Below are positions 8,367 to 19,895 of a DNA stretch of 64,000 nt, one piece after another. The notes below the pieces were generated by a model. It did not search any database, was not told where the DNA came from, and saw nothing but the letters and a program-made list of their open reading frames with translations. Position 1 is the first letter of the stretch. Each line of letters starts with the position of its first letter. The translations under genes were made by a program, and so were the position numbers. Location: assembly GCF_002021815.1 (NCBI RefSeq), contig NZ_CP019952.1, positions 3,441,001-3,505,000 on the forward strand, written 5' to 3'. This DNA comes from Pseudomonas parafulva (GTDB lineage: Bacteria > Pseudomonadota > Gammaproteobacteria > Pseudomonadales > Pseudomonadaceae).

Positions 8367-10607
8367 TCAGGGCGTACGATTACGCCGTGTCTCGATGATG
8401 TTCGGCAACTGCGAGATACGCCCCAGCAAGCGCCCAAGGGCATCCAAACCGGGGATCTCGATGGTCAGCGACATCAGCGCCGTGTTGTCTTCCTTGTTCG
8501 AGCGGGTATTGACCGCCAGCACGTTGATCTTCTCGTTGAGCAGCACCTGCGACACATCGCGCAGCAAACCGGGGCGATCATAGGCACGGATGATGATATC
8601 GACCGGGTAAGTCTGTACCGGAATCGGCCCCCAGCTGACCTGGATCATGCGCTCCGGCTCTTTGCCGGCCAGCTGCAACACCGAGGCGCAATCCTGGCGG
8701 TGGATGCTCACACCGCGACCCTGGGTGATGTAGCCGACGATGGCATCGCCAGGCAACGGCTGGCAGCAACCGGCCATCTGCGTCAGCAGGTTGCCCACGC
8801 CCTGGATCTGAATGTCGCCACGCTTGCCCCCACGCGGCCCGCTGGGCTTGCGCGGCACCAGCTCGATCTGCTCGATGCGCTCAGGCTCGAGCAGCTGTTG
8901 CGCCGCATTGACCAGATGCGCCAGGCGCAGGTCCCCAGCGCCCAGGGACGCAAACATGTCCTCGGCCGTCTTGACGTTGGTCTTCTCGGCCAGGCGCTCG
9001 AAGTCGACCTGCGGCAGGCCCAGCCGGCTGAGCTCACGTTCGAGCAGCGTCTTGCCGGCGGCAACGTTCTGGTCGCGCGCCTGCAGCTTGAACCAGTGCA
9101 CGATCTTGGCCCGCGCGCGCGAAGTGGTGACATAGCCTAGGTTCGAGTTCAGCCAGTCACGGCTCGGGTTACCGTGCTTGCTGGTGATGATTTCGACCTG
9201 CTCGCCGGTCTGCAGGCTGTAGTTGAGCGGCACGATGCGCCCGTTGATCTTGGCGCCCCGGCAGTTGTGGCCGATCTCGGTGTGCACCCGATAGGCGAAG
9301 TCCAGGGGCGTCGCCCCTTTTGGCAGGTCGATGGCGTGACCGTCCGGGGTGAACACGTACACCCGGTCGGGCTCGATGTCGACCCGCAGTTGCTCGGCCA
9401 GGCCCCCGATGTCGCCCAGCTCTTCATGCCACTCCAGCACCTGGCGCAGCCAGGAAATCTTTTCTTCGTAGTGGTTCGAGCTGGGCTTGACGTCGGTGCC
9501 CTTGTATCGCCAGTGGGCGCAGACGCCAAGCTCCGCTTCCTCGTGCATGCCGTGGGTGCGGATTTGCACTTCCAGCACCTTGCCCTCCGGGCCGATTACC
9601 GCCGTATGCAGGGAGCGGTAGCCGTTTTCCTTGGGGTTGGCGATGTAGTCGTCGAATTCCTTGGGGATGTGACGCCACAAGGTGTGCACGATACCCAGGG
9701 CGGTGTAGCAGTCGCGTATCTCGGGGACCAGCACCCGCACGGCGCGCACGTCGTAGATCTGGCTGAATTCCAGGCCCTTGCGCTGCATCTTGCGCCAGAT
9801 CGAGTAGATGTGTTTGGCGCGGCCACTGATGTCCGCCTTCACCCCGGTGGCCAGCAGTTCGTTCTGCAACTGGTTCATGACATCGCTGATAAAGCGTTCA
9901 CGGTCCAGGCGACGCTCGTGCAACAGCTTGGCGATCTGCTTGTACTGTTCGGGCTCGAGGTAGCGGAACGAAAGGTCTTCCAGTTCCCACTTGATATGCC
10001 CGATACCCAGACGGTGGGCCAGGGGGGCGTAGATGTCGAACACTTCCCGCGCCACCCGCAGGCGTTTCTCGTCATCAGCGGCCTTGACCGCTCGAATGGC
10101 ACAGGTGCGTTCGGCCAGCTTGATCAACGCCACGCGAACGTCGTCGACCATCGCCACCAGCATCTTGCGCAGGTTCTCGACCTGCGCCTGAGAGCCGAGC
10201 ACCAGCGACTGACGGGGGCTGAGACTGGCACTGATCGCAGCCATGCGCAGCACGCCATCGATCAGCTTGGACACGACCGGCCCGAAGCGCTGGCTGACTT
10301 CGGCCAGGGTGACCTTGCCTTCTCGCACAGCGCGGTAGATGACCGCCGCTACCAGGGAATCCTGGTCGAGCTTGAGGTCCGCGAGAATCTCGGCAATCTC
10401 AAGACCTGCCTGATAGCTCGACGTACCATCGGCCCAGGAATGCTTGGCCGGGTTGCCCTTCTTCTCGACTTCCTGGGCAAACTCGCAGGCCTCTTTGAGC
10501 GCTGCGCGGTCGAGCGCCGAATCGACGCTGACCACATGGTCCAACCACGCTTCGAGATTGATACTGCCGTCGGTATTGACCGGCTGGTGCACTCTCACCT
10601 GTACCAT
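8367..10607 (-). CDS. relA: GTP pyrophosphokinase RelA
   Basis: Ribosome-associated (p)ppGpp synthetase of the stringent response, activated by uncharged tRNA; 746 residues, the normal length. The N-terminal HD-type hydrolase region is degenerate: where hydrolases have a conserved His-Asp pair it reads AVIYRAVREG. The synthetase domain carries the acidic KEFDDYI (EXDD) signature of monofunctional RelA enzymes, then ENGYRSLHT and EVQIRTHGMHEEAE. A TGS domain starts at YVFTPDG, and an ACT domain closes the protein. The start at 10607 has AGGT upstream at fair spacing and matches family length; a longer reading from 10691 is not supported. mazG is downstream. Confidence 0.97.
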   Translation of the reverse strand: MVQVRVHQPVNTDGSINLEAWLDHVVSVDSALDRAALKEACEFAQEVEKKGNPAKHSWADGTSSYQAGLEIAEILADLKLDQDSLVAAVIYRAVREGKVTLAEVSQRFGPVVSKLIDGVLRMAAISASLSPRQSLVLGSQAQVENLRKMLVAMVDDVRVALIKLAERTCAIRAVKAADDEKRLRVAREVFDIYAPLAHRLGIGHIKWELEDLSFRYLEPEQYKQIAKLLHERRLDRERFISDVMNQLQNELLATGVKADISGRAKHIYSIWRKMQRKGLEFSQIYDVRAVRVLVPEIRDCYTALGIVHTLWRHIPKEFDDYIANPKENGYRSLHTAVIGPEGKVLEVQIRTHGMHEEAELGVCAHWRYKGTDVKPSSNHYEEKISWLRQVLEWHEELGDIGGLAEQLRVDIEPDRVYVFTPDGHAIDLPKGATPLDFAYRVHTEIGHNCRGAKINGRIVPLNYSLQTGEQVEIITSKHGNPSRDWLNSNLGYVTTSRARAKIVHWFKLQARDQNVAAGKTLLERELSRLGLPQVDFERLAEKTNVKTAEDMFASLGAGDLRLAHLVNAAQQLLEPERIEQIELVPRKPSGPRGGKRGDIQIQGVGNLLTQMAGCCQPLPGDAIVGYITQGRGVSIHRQDCASVLQLAGKEPERMIQVSWGPIPVQTYPVDIIIRAYDRPGLLRDVSQVLLNEKINVLAVNTRSNKEDNTALMSLTIEIPGLDALGRLLGRISQLPNIIETRRNRTP

Positions 10608-10703
10608 CTTTGTTTTACCTTTCCATACAGCGCACCCTGCGGGTGCACTGGCAATCACCGCACGGCTGCCATTCCCTGGAAGCCGCACCAAGGGGCCAGC
10701 TGG

Positions 10704-12062
10704 CTAGCCCACTTCGAATAACGCCATGGCTTCGACATGCGCCGTTTGAGGAAACATGTCGAGAATCCCGGCCCTTGTTAACCGGTACCCCTGCCCGACC
10801 AGCACCTGGGCGTCTCGCGCCAGCGTGGCCGGGTTGCACGATACATAGACCAGCCGCTTGGCCCCAAGACGGGCGATGCCCTGCACCACCTCCCATGCAC
10901 CGTCGCGCGGTGGGTCCAAGAGTACCGCAGAAAAGCCCTCGGCGGCCCATTCCATGCCCGTCAACGGCTGCGATAAATCGGCCTGAAAAAACTGCGCGTT
11001 ATGCACATCGTTGCTGCGGGCATTGGCCGCCGCACGATCGACCATGGCCTGTACGCCTTCTACCGCCACCACCTCACGGGCATGCCGTGCCAGCGGCAAG
11101 GCAAAATTGCCCAGGCCGCAGAACAGGTCCAGTACCCGCTCTTCAGGCTGCGGAGCGAGCCAGGCCAAGGCCTGCTCGATCATGGCGGTATTGACCTGGG
11201 CGTTGACCTGCACGAAGTCGCCGGGGCGCCAGGCCAGTTGCAGCTGCCAGGGCGCCAGGTCGAAACCCAGCGGCCCGGTGGCATCCACCGGCTGCGGCTC
11301 GCCTTCACCCTGCAGCCACAACTGCGCGCTGGCCTCGGCGCAGAACGCCTGCAAGCGTGCAACATCTTCGGCCGGCAACGGCGCGACATGACGCACCAGC
11401 ACTGCCTCGGCCGTGCCGCTGAACAGCTCCACATGGCCCAGGGCTTGGGGCTTGGCCAACGAGCGCAGCACCGTGGGCAAGTGACGCAGGATTGACTGCA
11501 AGGGCTGTACCAGCACCAGGCAATCATCGATGGCAACGATGTCCTGACTGGCCTGCGCCCTGAAACCGACTGCCAACTGGCGGGTCTTGGGGTCCCAGCG
11601 CACGGCCACACGGGCGCGGCGACGGTAGCCGAAAGCGGCCCCGGTCAAGGGCGCGGCCCATTGCTCGGGCTGCACACCGGCCACCCGTTGCAGTTGCTCG
11701 GCCAGGGTGCGCTGCTTGAGCGCTAGCTGAGCCTCATGGGGCAGGTGTTGAAGGTTGCACCCCCCGCACTGGCCGTAGTATTTGCAAGGGGCTTCGCGGC
11801 GCTCGGGACTGGCCTGGAGCACCCGTTCAAGCCGCGCTTCGACGACTTTGCCACGGGCATTGAGCACCCTCGACTCGACCTCTTCGCCTGCCAGGGCGCC
11901 AGTGACGAACCAGGTGCGCCCTTCATGAAACGCAATGCCGCGACCGTCCCCTGACAGGCGCTCGATGACCAGGCGTTGCTTCTTGCCCACGGGAACCTGG
12001 GGGCTACGATTGCCACCGGCTGGCTGAAAGCGCAGGCCGCTGTTGGTTTTCTTCTTGGACAT
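10704..12062 (-). CDS. rlmD: 23S rRNA (uracil(1939)-C(5))-methyltransferase RlmD
   Basis: SAM-dependent enzyme that methylates uracil 1939 of 23S rRNA (formerly RumA); 452 residues. An N-terminal TRAM domain ([15 protein letters not shown] region) is followed by the 4Fe-4S cysteine cluster [14 protein letters not shown], then the methyltransferase fold with [16 protein letters not shown] for SAM binding and [11 protein letters not shown] containing the catalytic cysteine. The gene begins immediately after the cysM stop codon with no gap, so the two are co-transcribed, with relA downstream after 96 bp. The alternative RlmC and TrmA paralogues lack this combination of TRAM domain and iron-sulfur site. 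Confidence 0.96.
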   Translation of the reverse strand: MSKKKTNSGLRFQPAGGNRSPQVPVGKKQRLVIERLSGDGRGIAFHEGRTWFVTGALAGEEVESRVLNARGKVVEARLERVLQASPERREAPCKYYGQCGGCNLQHLPHEAQLALKQRTLAEQLQRVAGVQPEQWAAPLTGAAFGYRRRARVAVRWDPKTRQLAVGFRAQASQDIVAIDDCLVLVQPLQSILRHLPTVLRSLAKPQALGHVELFSGTAEAVLVRHVAPLPAEDVARLQAFCAEASAQLWLQGEGEPQPVDATGPLGFDLAPWQLQLAWRPGDFVQVNAQVNTAMIEQALAWLAPQPEERVLDLFCGLGNFALPLARHAREVVAVEGVQAMVDRAAANARSNDVHNAQFFQADLSQPLTGMEWAAEGFSAVLLDPPRDGAWEVVQGIARLGAKRLVYVSCNPATLARDAQVLVGQGYRLTRAGILDMFPQTAHVEAMALFEVG

Positions 12063-12962
12063 TTAGCTCGGATCGAACAGGCCAGTGGACAGGTAACGGT
12101 CGCCGCGATCGCAGATGATGGCCACCAAGGTGGCATTTTCCACTTCCTGGGACAGGCGCAGCATGGCGGCGACTGCACCACCGGAAGACACGCCGCAGAA
12201 AATGCCCTCTTCACGGGCAAGCCTGCGCATGGTCTGTTCGGCCTCGTCCTGGGACATGTCGACAATGCGATCGACCCGGGCTGCGTCGAAAATTTTTGGC
12301 AGGTATTGCTGGGGCCAGCGGCGAATACCCGGAATGGCCGCGCCTTCCATCGGCTGCAAGCCGACGATCTGCACCGCCGGATTCTGCTCCTTGAGGTACT
12401 GCGAGCACCCCATGATGGTCCCGGTGGTGCCCATGGAACTGATGAAGTGGGTAACGCGCCCCTGGGTCTGCTGCCAGATTTCCGGGCCGGTGCTGGTGTA
12501 GTGCGCCATCGGGTTGTCACCGTTGGCGAATTGGTCGAGCACCACGCCACGGCCATCGGCTTCCAGCTGCTGAGCCAGATCGCGTGCCCCTTCCATGCCC
12601 TCTTCCTTGGTCACCAGGATCAGCTCGGCGCCGTAGGCTGCCATCGCCGCCTTGCGTTCGGCCGTGGAGTTGTCGGGCATGATCAGGATCATCTTGTAAC
12701 CCTTGATTGCCGCTGCCATGGCCAACGCGATGCCGGTGTTGCCGGAGGTTGCTTCGATCAGCGTATCGCCAGGCTTGATCTGGCCGCGCGATTCGGCACG
12801 GGCGATCATCGACAGCGCGGGACGGTCCTTGACCGAGCCGGCAGGATTGTTGCCCTCGAGCTTGAGCAGCAAGGTATTGCTGGTCTGGCCAGCCAGGCGC
12901 TGCAGGCGAACCAGGGGCGTATTGCCGACGCAATCGGCGATGGTTGGATACTGCAAGGTCAT
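12063..12962 (-). CDS. cysM: Cysteine synthase B (O-acetylserine sulfhydrylase B)
   Basis: PLP enzyme that makes cysteine from O-acetylserine and sulfide or thiosulfate. The 299-residue protein begins MTLQYPTIADCVGNTPLVRL and has the PLP lysine in GNNPAGSVKDRPA (Lys near residue 41), the substrate loop EATSGNTGIALA, and the phosphate-binding SSMGTTGTIMG loop, all typical of the CysM branch. I start at 12962 because upstream in-frame codons lack family similarity. It is divergent from gacS with a 258-bp gap, and runs directly into rlmD. The gap holds TATAGC-TACAG-GCTATA at 13045-13061, a possible promoter or operator element. Confidence 0.95.
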   Translation of the reverse strand: MTLQYPTIADCVGNTPLVRLQRLAGQTSNTLLLKLEGNNPAGSVKDRPALSMIARAESRGQIKPGDTLIEATSGNTGIALAMAAAIKGYKMILIMPDNSTAERKAAMAAYGAELILVTKEEGMEGARDLAQQLEADGRGVVLDQFANGDNPMAHYTSTGPEIWQQTQGRVTHFISSMGTTGTIMGCSQYLKEQNPAVQIVGLQPMEGAAIPGIRRWPQQYLPKIFDAARVDRIVDMSQDEAEQTMRRLAREEGIFCGVSSGGAVAAMLRLSQEVENATLVAIICDRGDRYLSTGLFDPS

Positions 12963-13220
12963 GGTGTCTTTCACAATCCGGACGGCGGGGGCGCCCATCA
13001 TACCGGCAAACCCCGCTTCGCCATATCACGCAATCTGTGGTGCATATAGCTACAGGCTATAAAGCCCGTGCAGTGCCTTGCCCATGCACGGCGCCACATG
13101 CCACCGCCGGTGCTGCACCTGCGTACGGACTTAACGCGTGCAATGGCTGGCGAGGGGGAGTAACGTCCCCGCTTGGCCGCCTTGCAGGGCGGCATCCAGG
13201 CACATTGACAGGAGGCGAGT

Positions 13221-15977
13221 GTGCTCGATCGTTTGGGAATTCGCAGCCGCGTGCTGTTGCTGGCGCTGCTGCCAGCCGGGTTGATGGCAGTGGTGCTGGG
13301 CAGCTACTTCACCTGGCTGCAACAGAGCGACCTGCGCACGCAATTGCTGCAACGGGGCAAGATGCTGGCCGAGCAGCTAGCGCCGCTGGCAGCCCCGGCC
13401 ATGGCCCGCAAGGCGCCTGCACAACTGGAACGCATTGCCGCGCAAACCCTCGAACAGGCCGATGTACGCGCCGTCGCCTTCCTGACACCGGACCGTAGTC
13501 GGCTGGCCCATGCCGGCCCGAGCATGCTCAACCAACCGCCCAGCGGCGGCAGCGGTACCCAGTTGCTGCAACGCAGTGGCAACGACGCCACTCGTTACCT
13601 GATGCCAGTGTTCGGCCACCACCGTGACCTGGCCACCGATGCCGTGCCTGCCGAAGCCGAACGCTTGCTGGGCTGGGTGGAAATCGAGCTGTCCCATGAC
13701 GGCACCTTGCTGCGCGGCTACCGCAACCTGTTCACCACGCTGCTTCTGATCCTGGCCTGCCTGGTGGTCAGTGGGCTGCTGGCCCTGCGCATGAGCCGTG
13801 CCATCAACACGCCGATCGAGCGCATCAAGCATGCGGTCAACCAGCTCAAGGACGGCCACCTCGAGGAACGCCTGCCGGCCATGGGCAGTCACGAGCTGGA
13901 CGAACTGGCCCGCGGCATCAACCGCATGGCCGAGACCCTGCACAGTGCCCACGAAGAGCTGCAGCACAGCATAGACCAGGCCACCGAGGATGTCCGGCAG
14001 AACCTGGAAACCATCGAAATCCAGAACATCGAGCTGGACATGGCCCGCAAGGAAGCCCTGGAAGCCAGCCGCATCAAGTCGGAATTTTTGGCCAACATGA
14101 GCCATGAAATCCGCACGCCGCTCAACGGCATTCTGGGCTTTACCCACCTGCTGCAGAAAAGCGAGCTGATGCCCCGCCAGGTGGACTACCTGAACACCAT
14201 CGAGAAGTCAGCCGACAATTTGCTCGGGATCATCAACGAGATCCTCGATTTCTCCAAGATAGAAGCAGGCAAGCTGGTGCTCGACAGCATCCCCTTCAAC
14301 CTGCGCGACCTGATCCAGGACACCCTGACCATCCTGGCACCGGCCGCCCATGCCAAGCAGCTTGAGCTGCTGTGCCTGATCTACCGCGATACGCCCTCCT
14401 CGCTGATCGGTGACCCGCTGCGCCTCAAGCAGATCCTCACCAACCTGGTCAGCAACGCGATCAAGTTCACCCGCGAAGGCACCATCGTCGTGCGCGCCAT
14501 GCTCGAAGACGAGCACGAGGACAGCGCCCAGTTGCGCATCAGTGTCCAGGACACCGGCATTGGCCTGTCGCCTCAAGATGTACGCACGCTGTTCCAGGCT
14601 TTCAGCCAGGCTGACAACTCCTTGGCCCGCCAGCCAGGCGGCACCGGCCTGGGGCTGGTGATCTCCAAGCGCCTGATCGAGCAGATGGGCGGCGAAATCG
14701 GCGTCGATAGCACCCCTGGCGAAGGTTCGCAGTTCTGGATCAGCCTCAACCTGCCCAAGGCGCACGACGATGCCGAGGAGCTGCCTCTGCAGCCCTTGCT
14801 CGGCCGTCGCGCCGCCATCGTCGATGGCCATGCACTGGCGCGGCAGGCCCTGGAGCACCAGTTGCAGGACTGCGGTTTGAGCGTCTGTGTCTTTACCTCC
14901 TACGAGCAACTGCTGCAGGCGGTGCAAGCTGCCAGCCAGGCGGGGCAGCCGTTCGACTTCGCCGTGCTGGGCGCCAACGTAGGCTCCCTGGCACCCGAAC
15001 AGCTGGGTCAGTATTACCAGCACCTGGAGCGGCATCATTGCCAGTGCGTGGTGCTGTGCCCCACGACCGAGCAGGCGCTCTATCACCCTTACCTGTCCAA
15101 TGGCCACGGCCAACTGCTGTCCAAGCCATCGTGCACGCGCAAGCTGCGCCGCCTGCTGCTGGAAATGGTCCAGCCCCGCCGGTTGCAGGGCGAGGTCAGC
15201 GCCATGGTGGGCCAGCAGCGCCAGCCCAAGGTGCTGTGCGTGGATGACAACGCGGCCAACCTCTTGCTGGTGCAGACTCTGCTGGAGGACCTGGGCGCCC
15301 GGGTGACGGCTGTCGACAATGGTTACGCGGCGGTACAGGCCGTGCAGAGCGAACCGTTCGACCTGGTACTGATGGACGTGCAGATGCCCGGCATGGACGG
15401 ACGCGCCTGCACCGAGCAAATTCGCCGCTGGGAAAACACCCAGAGCGGCAACCCGTTGCCAATCGTTGCACTGACCGCCCACGCAATGGCCAATGAAAAA
15501 CGCGCCTTGCTCCATGGCGGCATGGACGACTACCTGACCAAGCCGATCAGCGAGCGGCAACTGGCACAGGTGGTGATGAAGTGGACTGGGCTGAGCCTTG
15601 GCTTGTCGCCGCAGATGCCGGCGAGCCTGCCCACTGGGCCTGACGAGTTGAAGGTGCTCGACCATGACGAAGGCCTGCGCCTGGCGGCAGGCAAAGCCGA
15701 TCTGGCCGCCGACATGCTGAGCATGTTGCTGGCCTCGCTGGAAGATGACCGCGCCGCTATTCGGGATGCACGTGAAGCGCATGACCGTCGTACGCTCATC
15801 GAGCAGGTGCACCGGCTCAACGGCGCTTCTCGCTATTGCGGCGTGCCTCAGCTGCGTGCCGCGTGCCAACGCAGCGAGACCCTGCTCAAGCAGGACAGCC
15901 CCTTGGCTGGGGAGGCGCTCGATGAACTGGACAACGCGATCAGCCGGCTGGCAGCCGAGGCCAGGCTGAGTATTTGA
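13221..15977 (+). CDS. gacS: Hybrid sensor histidine kinase GacS (BarA)
   Basis: Membrane-bound hybrid kinase that phosphorylates GacA and thereby turns on the small RNAs RsmY/RsmZ, controlling secondary metabolism, biofilm and stress traits. The 918-residue protein has two membrane segments (about residues 12-33 and 169-190), a periplasmic loop, HAMP, HisKA with [13 protein letters not shown] (phospho-His295), a HATPase domain, a degenerate receiver-like section, a true receiver with [12 protein letters not shown] (Asp719), and a C-terminal HPt domain (His864). The start is GTG at 13221 with an excellent AGGAGG site. Its target rsmZ lies in this same window at 33405-33537. ldhA follows downstream after 49 bp. 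Confidence 0.97.
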   Translation: MLDRLGIRSRVLLLALLPAGLMAVVLGSYFTWLQQSDLRTQLLQRGKMLAEQLAPLAAPAMARKAPAQLERIAAQTLEQADVRAVAFLTPDRSRLAHAGPSMLNQPPSGGSGTQLLQRSGNDATRYLMPVFGHHRDLATDAVPAEAERLLGWVEIELSHDGTLLRGYRNLFTTLLLILACLVVSGLLALRMSRAINTPIERIKHAVNQLKDGHLEERLPAMGSHELDELARGINRMAETLHSAHEELQHSIDQATEDVRQNLETIEIQNIELDMARKEALEASRIKSEFLANMSHEIRTPLNGILGFTHLLQKSELMPRQVDYLNTIEKSADNLLGIINEILDFSKIEAGKLVLDSIPFNLRDLIQDTLTILAPAAHAKQLELLCLIYRDTPSSLIGDPLRLKQILTNLVSNAIKFTREGTIVVRAMLEDEHEDSAQLRISVQDTGIGLSPQDVRTLFQAFSQADNSLARQPGGTGLGLVISKRLIEQMGGEIGVDSTPGEGSQFWISLNLPKAHDDAEELPLQPLLGRRAAIVDGHALARQALEHQLQDCGLSVCVFTSYEQLLQAVQAASQAGQPFDFAVLGANVGSLAPEQLGQYYQHLERHHCQCVVLCPTTEQALYHPYLSNGHGQLLSKPSCTRKLRRLLLEMVQPRRLQGEVSAMVGQQRQPKVLCVDDNAANLLLVQTLLEDLGARVTAVDNGYAAVQAVQSEPFDLVLMDVQMPGMDGRACTEQIRRWENTQSGNPLPIVALTAHAMANEKRALLHGGMDDYLTKPISERQLAQVVMKWTGLSLGLSPQMPASLPTGPDELKVLDHDEGLRLAAGKADLAADMLSMLLASLEDDRAAIRDAREAHDRRTLIEQVHRLNGASRYCGVPQLRAACQRSETLLKQDSPLAGEALDELDNAISRLAAEARLSI

Positions 15978-16026
15978 GGGCAGCCGCCCTTTCCACTGAC
16001 CCAGTGCCTATGCACAAGGAGCCACC

Positions 16027-17016
16027 ATGCGCGCCCTGCTGTTCAGCAGTCAGCACTATGACCAGGAGAGTTTCACCCAGGCCGCCGTGGGCGGCGGCGT
16101 GGCACTGCATTTTCAGTCCGCGCGTCTTACGGCCGATACCGCGCCGCTGGCCCAGGACTACGAGGTCGTCTGCGCGTTCATCAACGACGAGCTCGACGCG
16201 GCGGTGCTGCAATGCCTGGCGCGCGGTGGTACGCGCCTGGTGGCCTTGCGTTCAGCCGGGTACAACCATGTCGACCTGGCTGCGGCCCAGCGACTGGGAA
16301 TAGATGTGGTGCGGGTACCGGCCTATTCGCCCCAAGCCGTGGCCGAGCACGCCGTGGCGCTGATACTGGCGCTCAATCGGCGCTTGCACCGGGCCTACAA
16401 CCGCACGCGTGAAGGCGATTTCACCTTGCACGGGCTGACCGGTTTCGACTTGCATGGCAAGACCGTCGGGGTCGTCGGCACCGGCCAGATCGGCGCGGCC
16501 TTCGCACGCATCATGGCCGGCTTCGGCTGCCAACTGCTGGCCTACGACCCCTGCCCCGACCCGCAGCTCGAGGCCTTGGGCGCGCGCTACATGAGTTTGC
16601 CAGCGTTGCTGAGCCAGGCACGCATCATCAGCCTGCACTGCCCGTTGACGCCAGGCACCCGGCACCTGATCAATGCCCAGAGCCTGGTCCACCTGCAACC
16701 TGGCGCCATGCTCATCAACACCGGACGCGGGGCGCTGGTCGATACGCCGGCACTGCTCGATGCGCTCAAGAGCGGCCAGCTGGGCTACCTGGGCCTGGAC
16801 GTTTACGAAGAAGAAGCCAAAGTGTTCTTCGAAGACCGTTCGGACCTGCCCCTGCAGGACGATGTGCTGGCGCGCCTGCTGACATTCCCGAATGTGATCG
16901 TCACGGCCCATCAAGCCTTCCTCACCCATGAGGCCTTGCAGGCCATTGCCCAGACGACGCTTGAGAACATTGCCTGCTGGGCGGCAGGCAGGGCGCAGAA
17001 CCTGGTGACCGGTTAA
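16027..17016 (+). CDS. ldhA: D-lactate dehydrogenase, fermentative type (2-hydroxyacid dehydrogenase)
   Basis: NADH-dependent enzyme that reduces pyruvate to D-lactate in the cytoplasm; 329 residues. It belongs to the D-isomer 2-hydroxyacid dehydrogenases: AVAEHAVALILALNR precedes the Rossmann motif GVVGTGQIGAAFARI, then substrate Arg in NTGRGALVD, catalytic Glu in LGLDVYEEE and catalytic His in TAHQAFLTHEAL. The ATG at 16027 has an AAGGAG site. It sits between gacS and the Cys-pair protein gene on the same strand. The close match of motifs with LdhA-type enzymes makes other hydroxyacid substrates less likely. Confidence 0.92.
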   Translation: MRALLFSSQHYDQESFTQAAVGGGVALHFQSARLTADTAPLAQDYEVVCAFINDELDAAVLQCLARGGTRLVALRSAGYNHVDLAAAQRLGIDVVRVPAYSPQAVAEHAVALILALNRRLHRAYNRTREGDFTLHGLTGFDLHGKTVGVVGTGQIGAAFARIMAGFGCQLLAYDPCPDPQLEALGARYMSLPALLSQARIISLHCPLTPGTRHLINAQSLVHLQPGAMLINTGRGALVDTPALLDALKSGQLGYLGLDVYEEEAKVFFEDRSDLPLQDDVLARLLTFPNVIVTAHQAFLTHEALQAIAQTTLENIACWAAGRAQNLVTG

Positions 17017-17047
17017 TGCTAGGATACGCGGCATTTAGGGAGGACCC

Positions 17048-17485
17048 ATGGTCGAACACGATTTTCGCTACACCCTCTTCAACCCGCAGCACACGCTGAT
17101 CGAGTGCCGAGCCCTGGTGCCCGGCCGTTACCAGGTTACAGGCAACGGTGGCTCGATGCACAAGGGCGACACCCTGCTGGTCACTCTCAAGGGCAGCAAG
17201 GACTTGGCCATGCGCCTGACCGTGGACAGCGTCCGCCACCTGATCAACCCGCGCGGACAGTGGGTTGCCGTGGCCAACGGGCCAGTCTTCCATGAACTGG
17301 AGATCCTGGCCTGGCAAGTGGCGTGCGACAGCTGCGATGCGGTACTGGACTTCGAATTTGCGGTCGATGCCAAGCTGGGCAAGGCAGCGCGTCAGCCTGC
17401 AGCCAGCGCCCGCATCGCCGAACTGGGCTGGGCAAGCCAGGACGCCCGGCACCTCTGCCCCCGTTGCCAGGAGCCTGCACAATGA
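17048..17485 (+). CDS. Conserved hypothetical protein with two C-x-x-C pairs
   Basis: I do not recognise a named family. The 145-residue product is soluble, has no signal peptide, and is beta-rich in the first 80 residues. Two cysteine pairs, CDSC near residue 97 and CPRC near residue 139, are spaced like a zinc-ribbon or rubredoxin-type metal site. The start at 17048 has GGGAGGA upstream. The stop overlaps the start of the META lipoprotein gene by four bases (ATGA), so the two are translationally coupled, and the gene follows ldhA by 31 bp. Metal binding is an inference from the cysteine spacing only. Confidence 0.72.
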   Translation: MVEHDFRYTLFNPQHTLIECRALVPGRYQVTGNGGSMHKGDTLLVTLKGSKDLAMRLTVDSVRHLINPRGQWVAVANGPVFHELEILAWQVACDSCDAVLDFEFAVDAKLGKAARQPAASARIAELGWASQDARHLCPRCQEPAQ

Positions 17486-17886
17486 AAAACCTGCTTACCA
17501 GCGCACTGATTGCCACCGGCCTGCTTGGCTGCGCGACCGCCCCTTCGGACCTGCAGCAAGACCGCAGCTACGTACTGGAGTGGATCGGCGAGCGCCCCCT
17601 GATCGACAACAGCCACTTGAGCATGACCTTGGGCAGCGACGGGCGCGCCTATGGCAATGCCGGCTGCAATCACTGGTTCGCGGCCTACACCCTCGATGGC
17701 GAGCGCTTGAGTTTTGGTAGCGTCGGCAGCACCCGCAAGCTGTGTGCACCGGCTTTGATGGAACAGGAAAAACGCTTCCTGCAGGCCCTTGGCAAAGTCA
17801 CCCGCTGGGACCTGGCGCCGGATCAGCAATTGCGCTTGTGGCCCACCGACGGCAAGCCGCTGCGCCTGTGGCCTGAAGAGGGCTGA
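17482..17886 (+). CDS. META domain lipoprotein (HslJ-like)
   Basis: Small exported lipoprotein of 134 residues. The signal sequence ends in lipobox GLLGC with lipidated Cys17. The mature part is a META domain, recognised by the GRAYGNAGCNHWFAAY motif and by RKLCAPALMEQEKRFLQAL, the same signature as E. coli HslJ, a heat-shock protein linked to novobiocin resistance. The start at 17482 is set by an AGGAG site 10 bases upstream and overlaps the preceding gene by four bases. It is the last gene of the rightward ldhA-side cluster and faces the thioredoxin-like gene. GC-rich repeats after the stop lack a T-tract. Confidence 0.85.
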   Translation: MKNLLTSALIATGLLGCATAPSDLQQDRSYVLEWIGERPLIDNSHLSMTLGSDGRAYGNAGCNHWFAAYTLDGERLSFGSVGSTRKLCAPALMEQEKRFLQALGKVTRWDLAPDQQLRLWPTDGKPLRLWPEEG

Positions 17887-17956
17887 GCGGGCGGGCTGTT
17901 GCCCGCGGGGCCTGGCTTGACAGGTCAGCGCCCCGTTCGCTCAGGCCGTGCCAGCG

Positions 17957-18421
17957 TCACCCCTGTTTCAGGGCCTTGATCTTGGCCTTCAAGCCTTCGA
18001 GCGTCTGCTCACCGAGCAATTGCTCACGCACCTTGCCCTTGTCATCAATGATGTAGGTCACCGGCAGCGCCTCGCTGCGGGGCAGGTCATAGCGCTCGGC
18101 GGGGTCCTGGGCCAGCACGGTGAAATCGATGCCCAACGTATCGGCCGCCTGCTTGAGGTCCGCGCCTTGCAGGCCATCGAAATTCACCCCCACCACCTTG
18201 ATGCCGTCAGCGGCCCATTGCTTGGCAGCCGCATTGAGCTCGGGAATTTCGGTACGGCACGGCCCGCACCACTCCGCCCAGTAGTTGAGCACCAGCCAGT
18301 GCCCGTCTACCTGTTCGGCCTTTACCGTGTTGCCGTGCTGGTCCACGCCATAATCGGCACCGCAACCACCGAGCAACAGGCTCGCGGTGATGGCCATTAC
18401 TGCTGCCAGACGCCTTGCCAT
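17957..18421 (-). CDS. TlpA-family thioredoxin-like lipoprotein
   Basis: Envelope thiol-disulfide oxidoreductase of 154 residues. A lipobox (LLGGC, Cys20) directs lipid anchoring. The thioredoxin fold carries the active-site motif WCGPC in LNYWAEWCGPCRTEIPEL, and the cis-Pro loop LPVTYIID is present in the second half. The family (TlpA/ResA-like) reduces disulfides in periplasmic partners, for example in cytochrome c maturation; the specific partner here is unknown. It is divergent from the arsC-like gene with an 85-bp gap containing a possible -10 (TAGAAT) for the rightward genes. Confidence 0.88.
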   Translation of the reverse strand: MARRLAAVMAITASLLLGGCGADYGVDQHGNTVKAEQVDGHWLVLNYWAEWCGPCRTEIPELNAAAKQWAADGIKVVGVNFDGLQGADLKQAADTLGIDFTVLAQDPAERYDLPRSEALPVTYIIDDKGKVREQLLGEQTLEGLKAKIKALKQG

Positions 18422-18506
18422 GGGTCAATCCTTCTCGAGTTTTAGAGCAAATGGGTCAGTCGCTGCGGTTAGAATACCGGTCACACCTTGCTGGATGCGA
18501 CCCCAC

Positions 18507-19868
<1,362 letters not shown>

Positions 19869-19871
19869 TGG

Positions 19872-19889
19872 GGGGGCGGGCCCGCCCCC
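19872..19889. repeat. GC-only perfect palindrome between convergent genes
   Basis: GGGGGCGGG followed directly by its complement CCCGCCCCC. It lies between the DUF2069 gene and the convergent Tag-like gene. It could slow transcription from both sides, but neither strand has a T-tract, so an intrinsic terminator is not supported. Confidence 0.4.
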
Positions 19890-19895
19890 GCCGGC

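Noticed and set aside
19872..19889. GC palindrome as a bidirectional terminator
   Set aside because: Symmetric and between convergent genes, but both sides lack T-tracts; kept only as a repeat.
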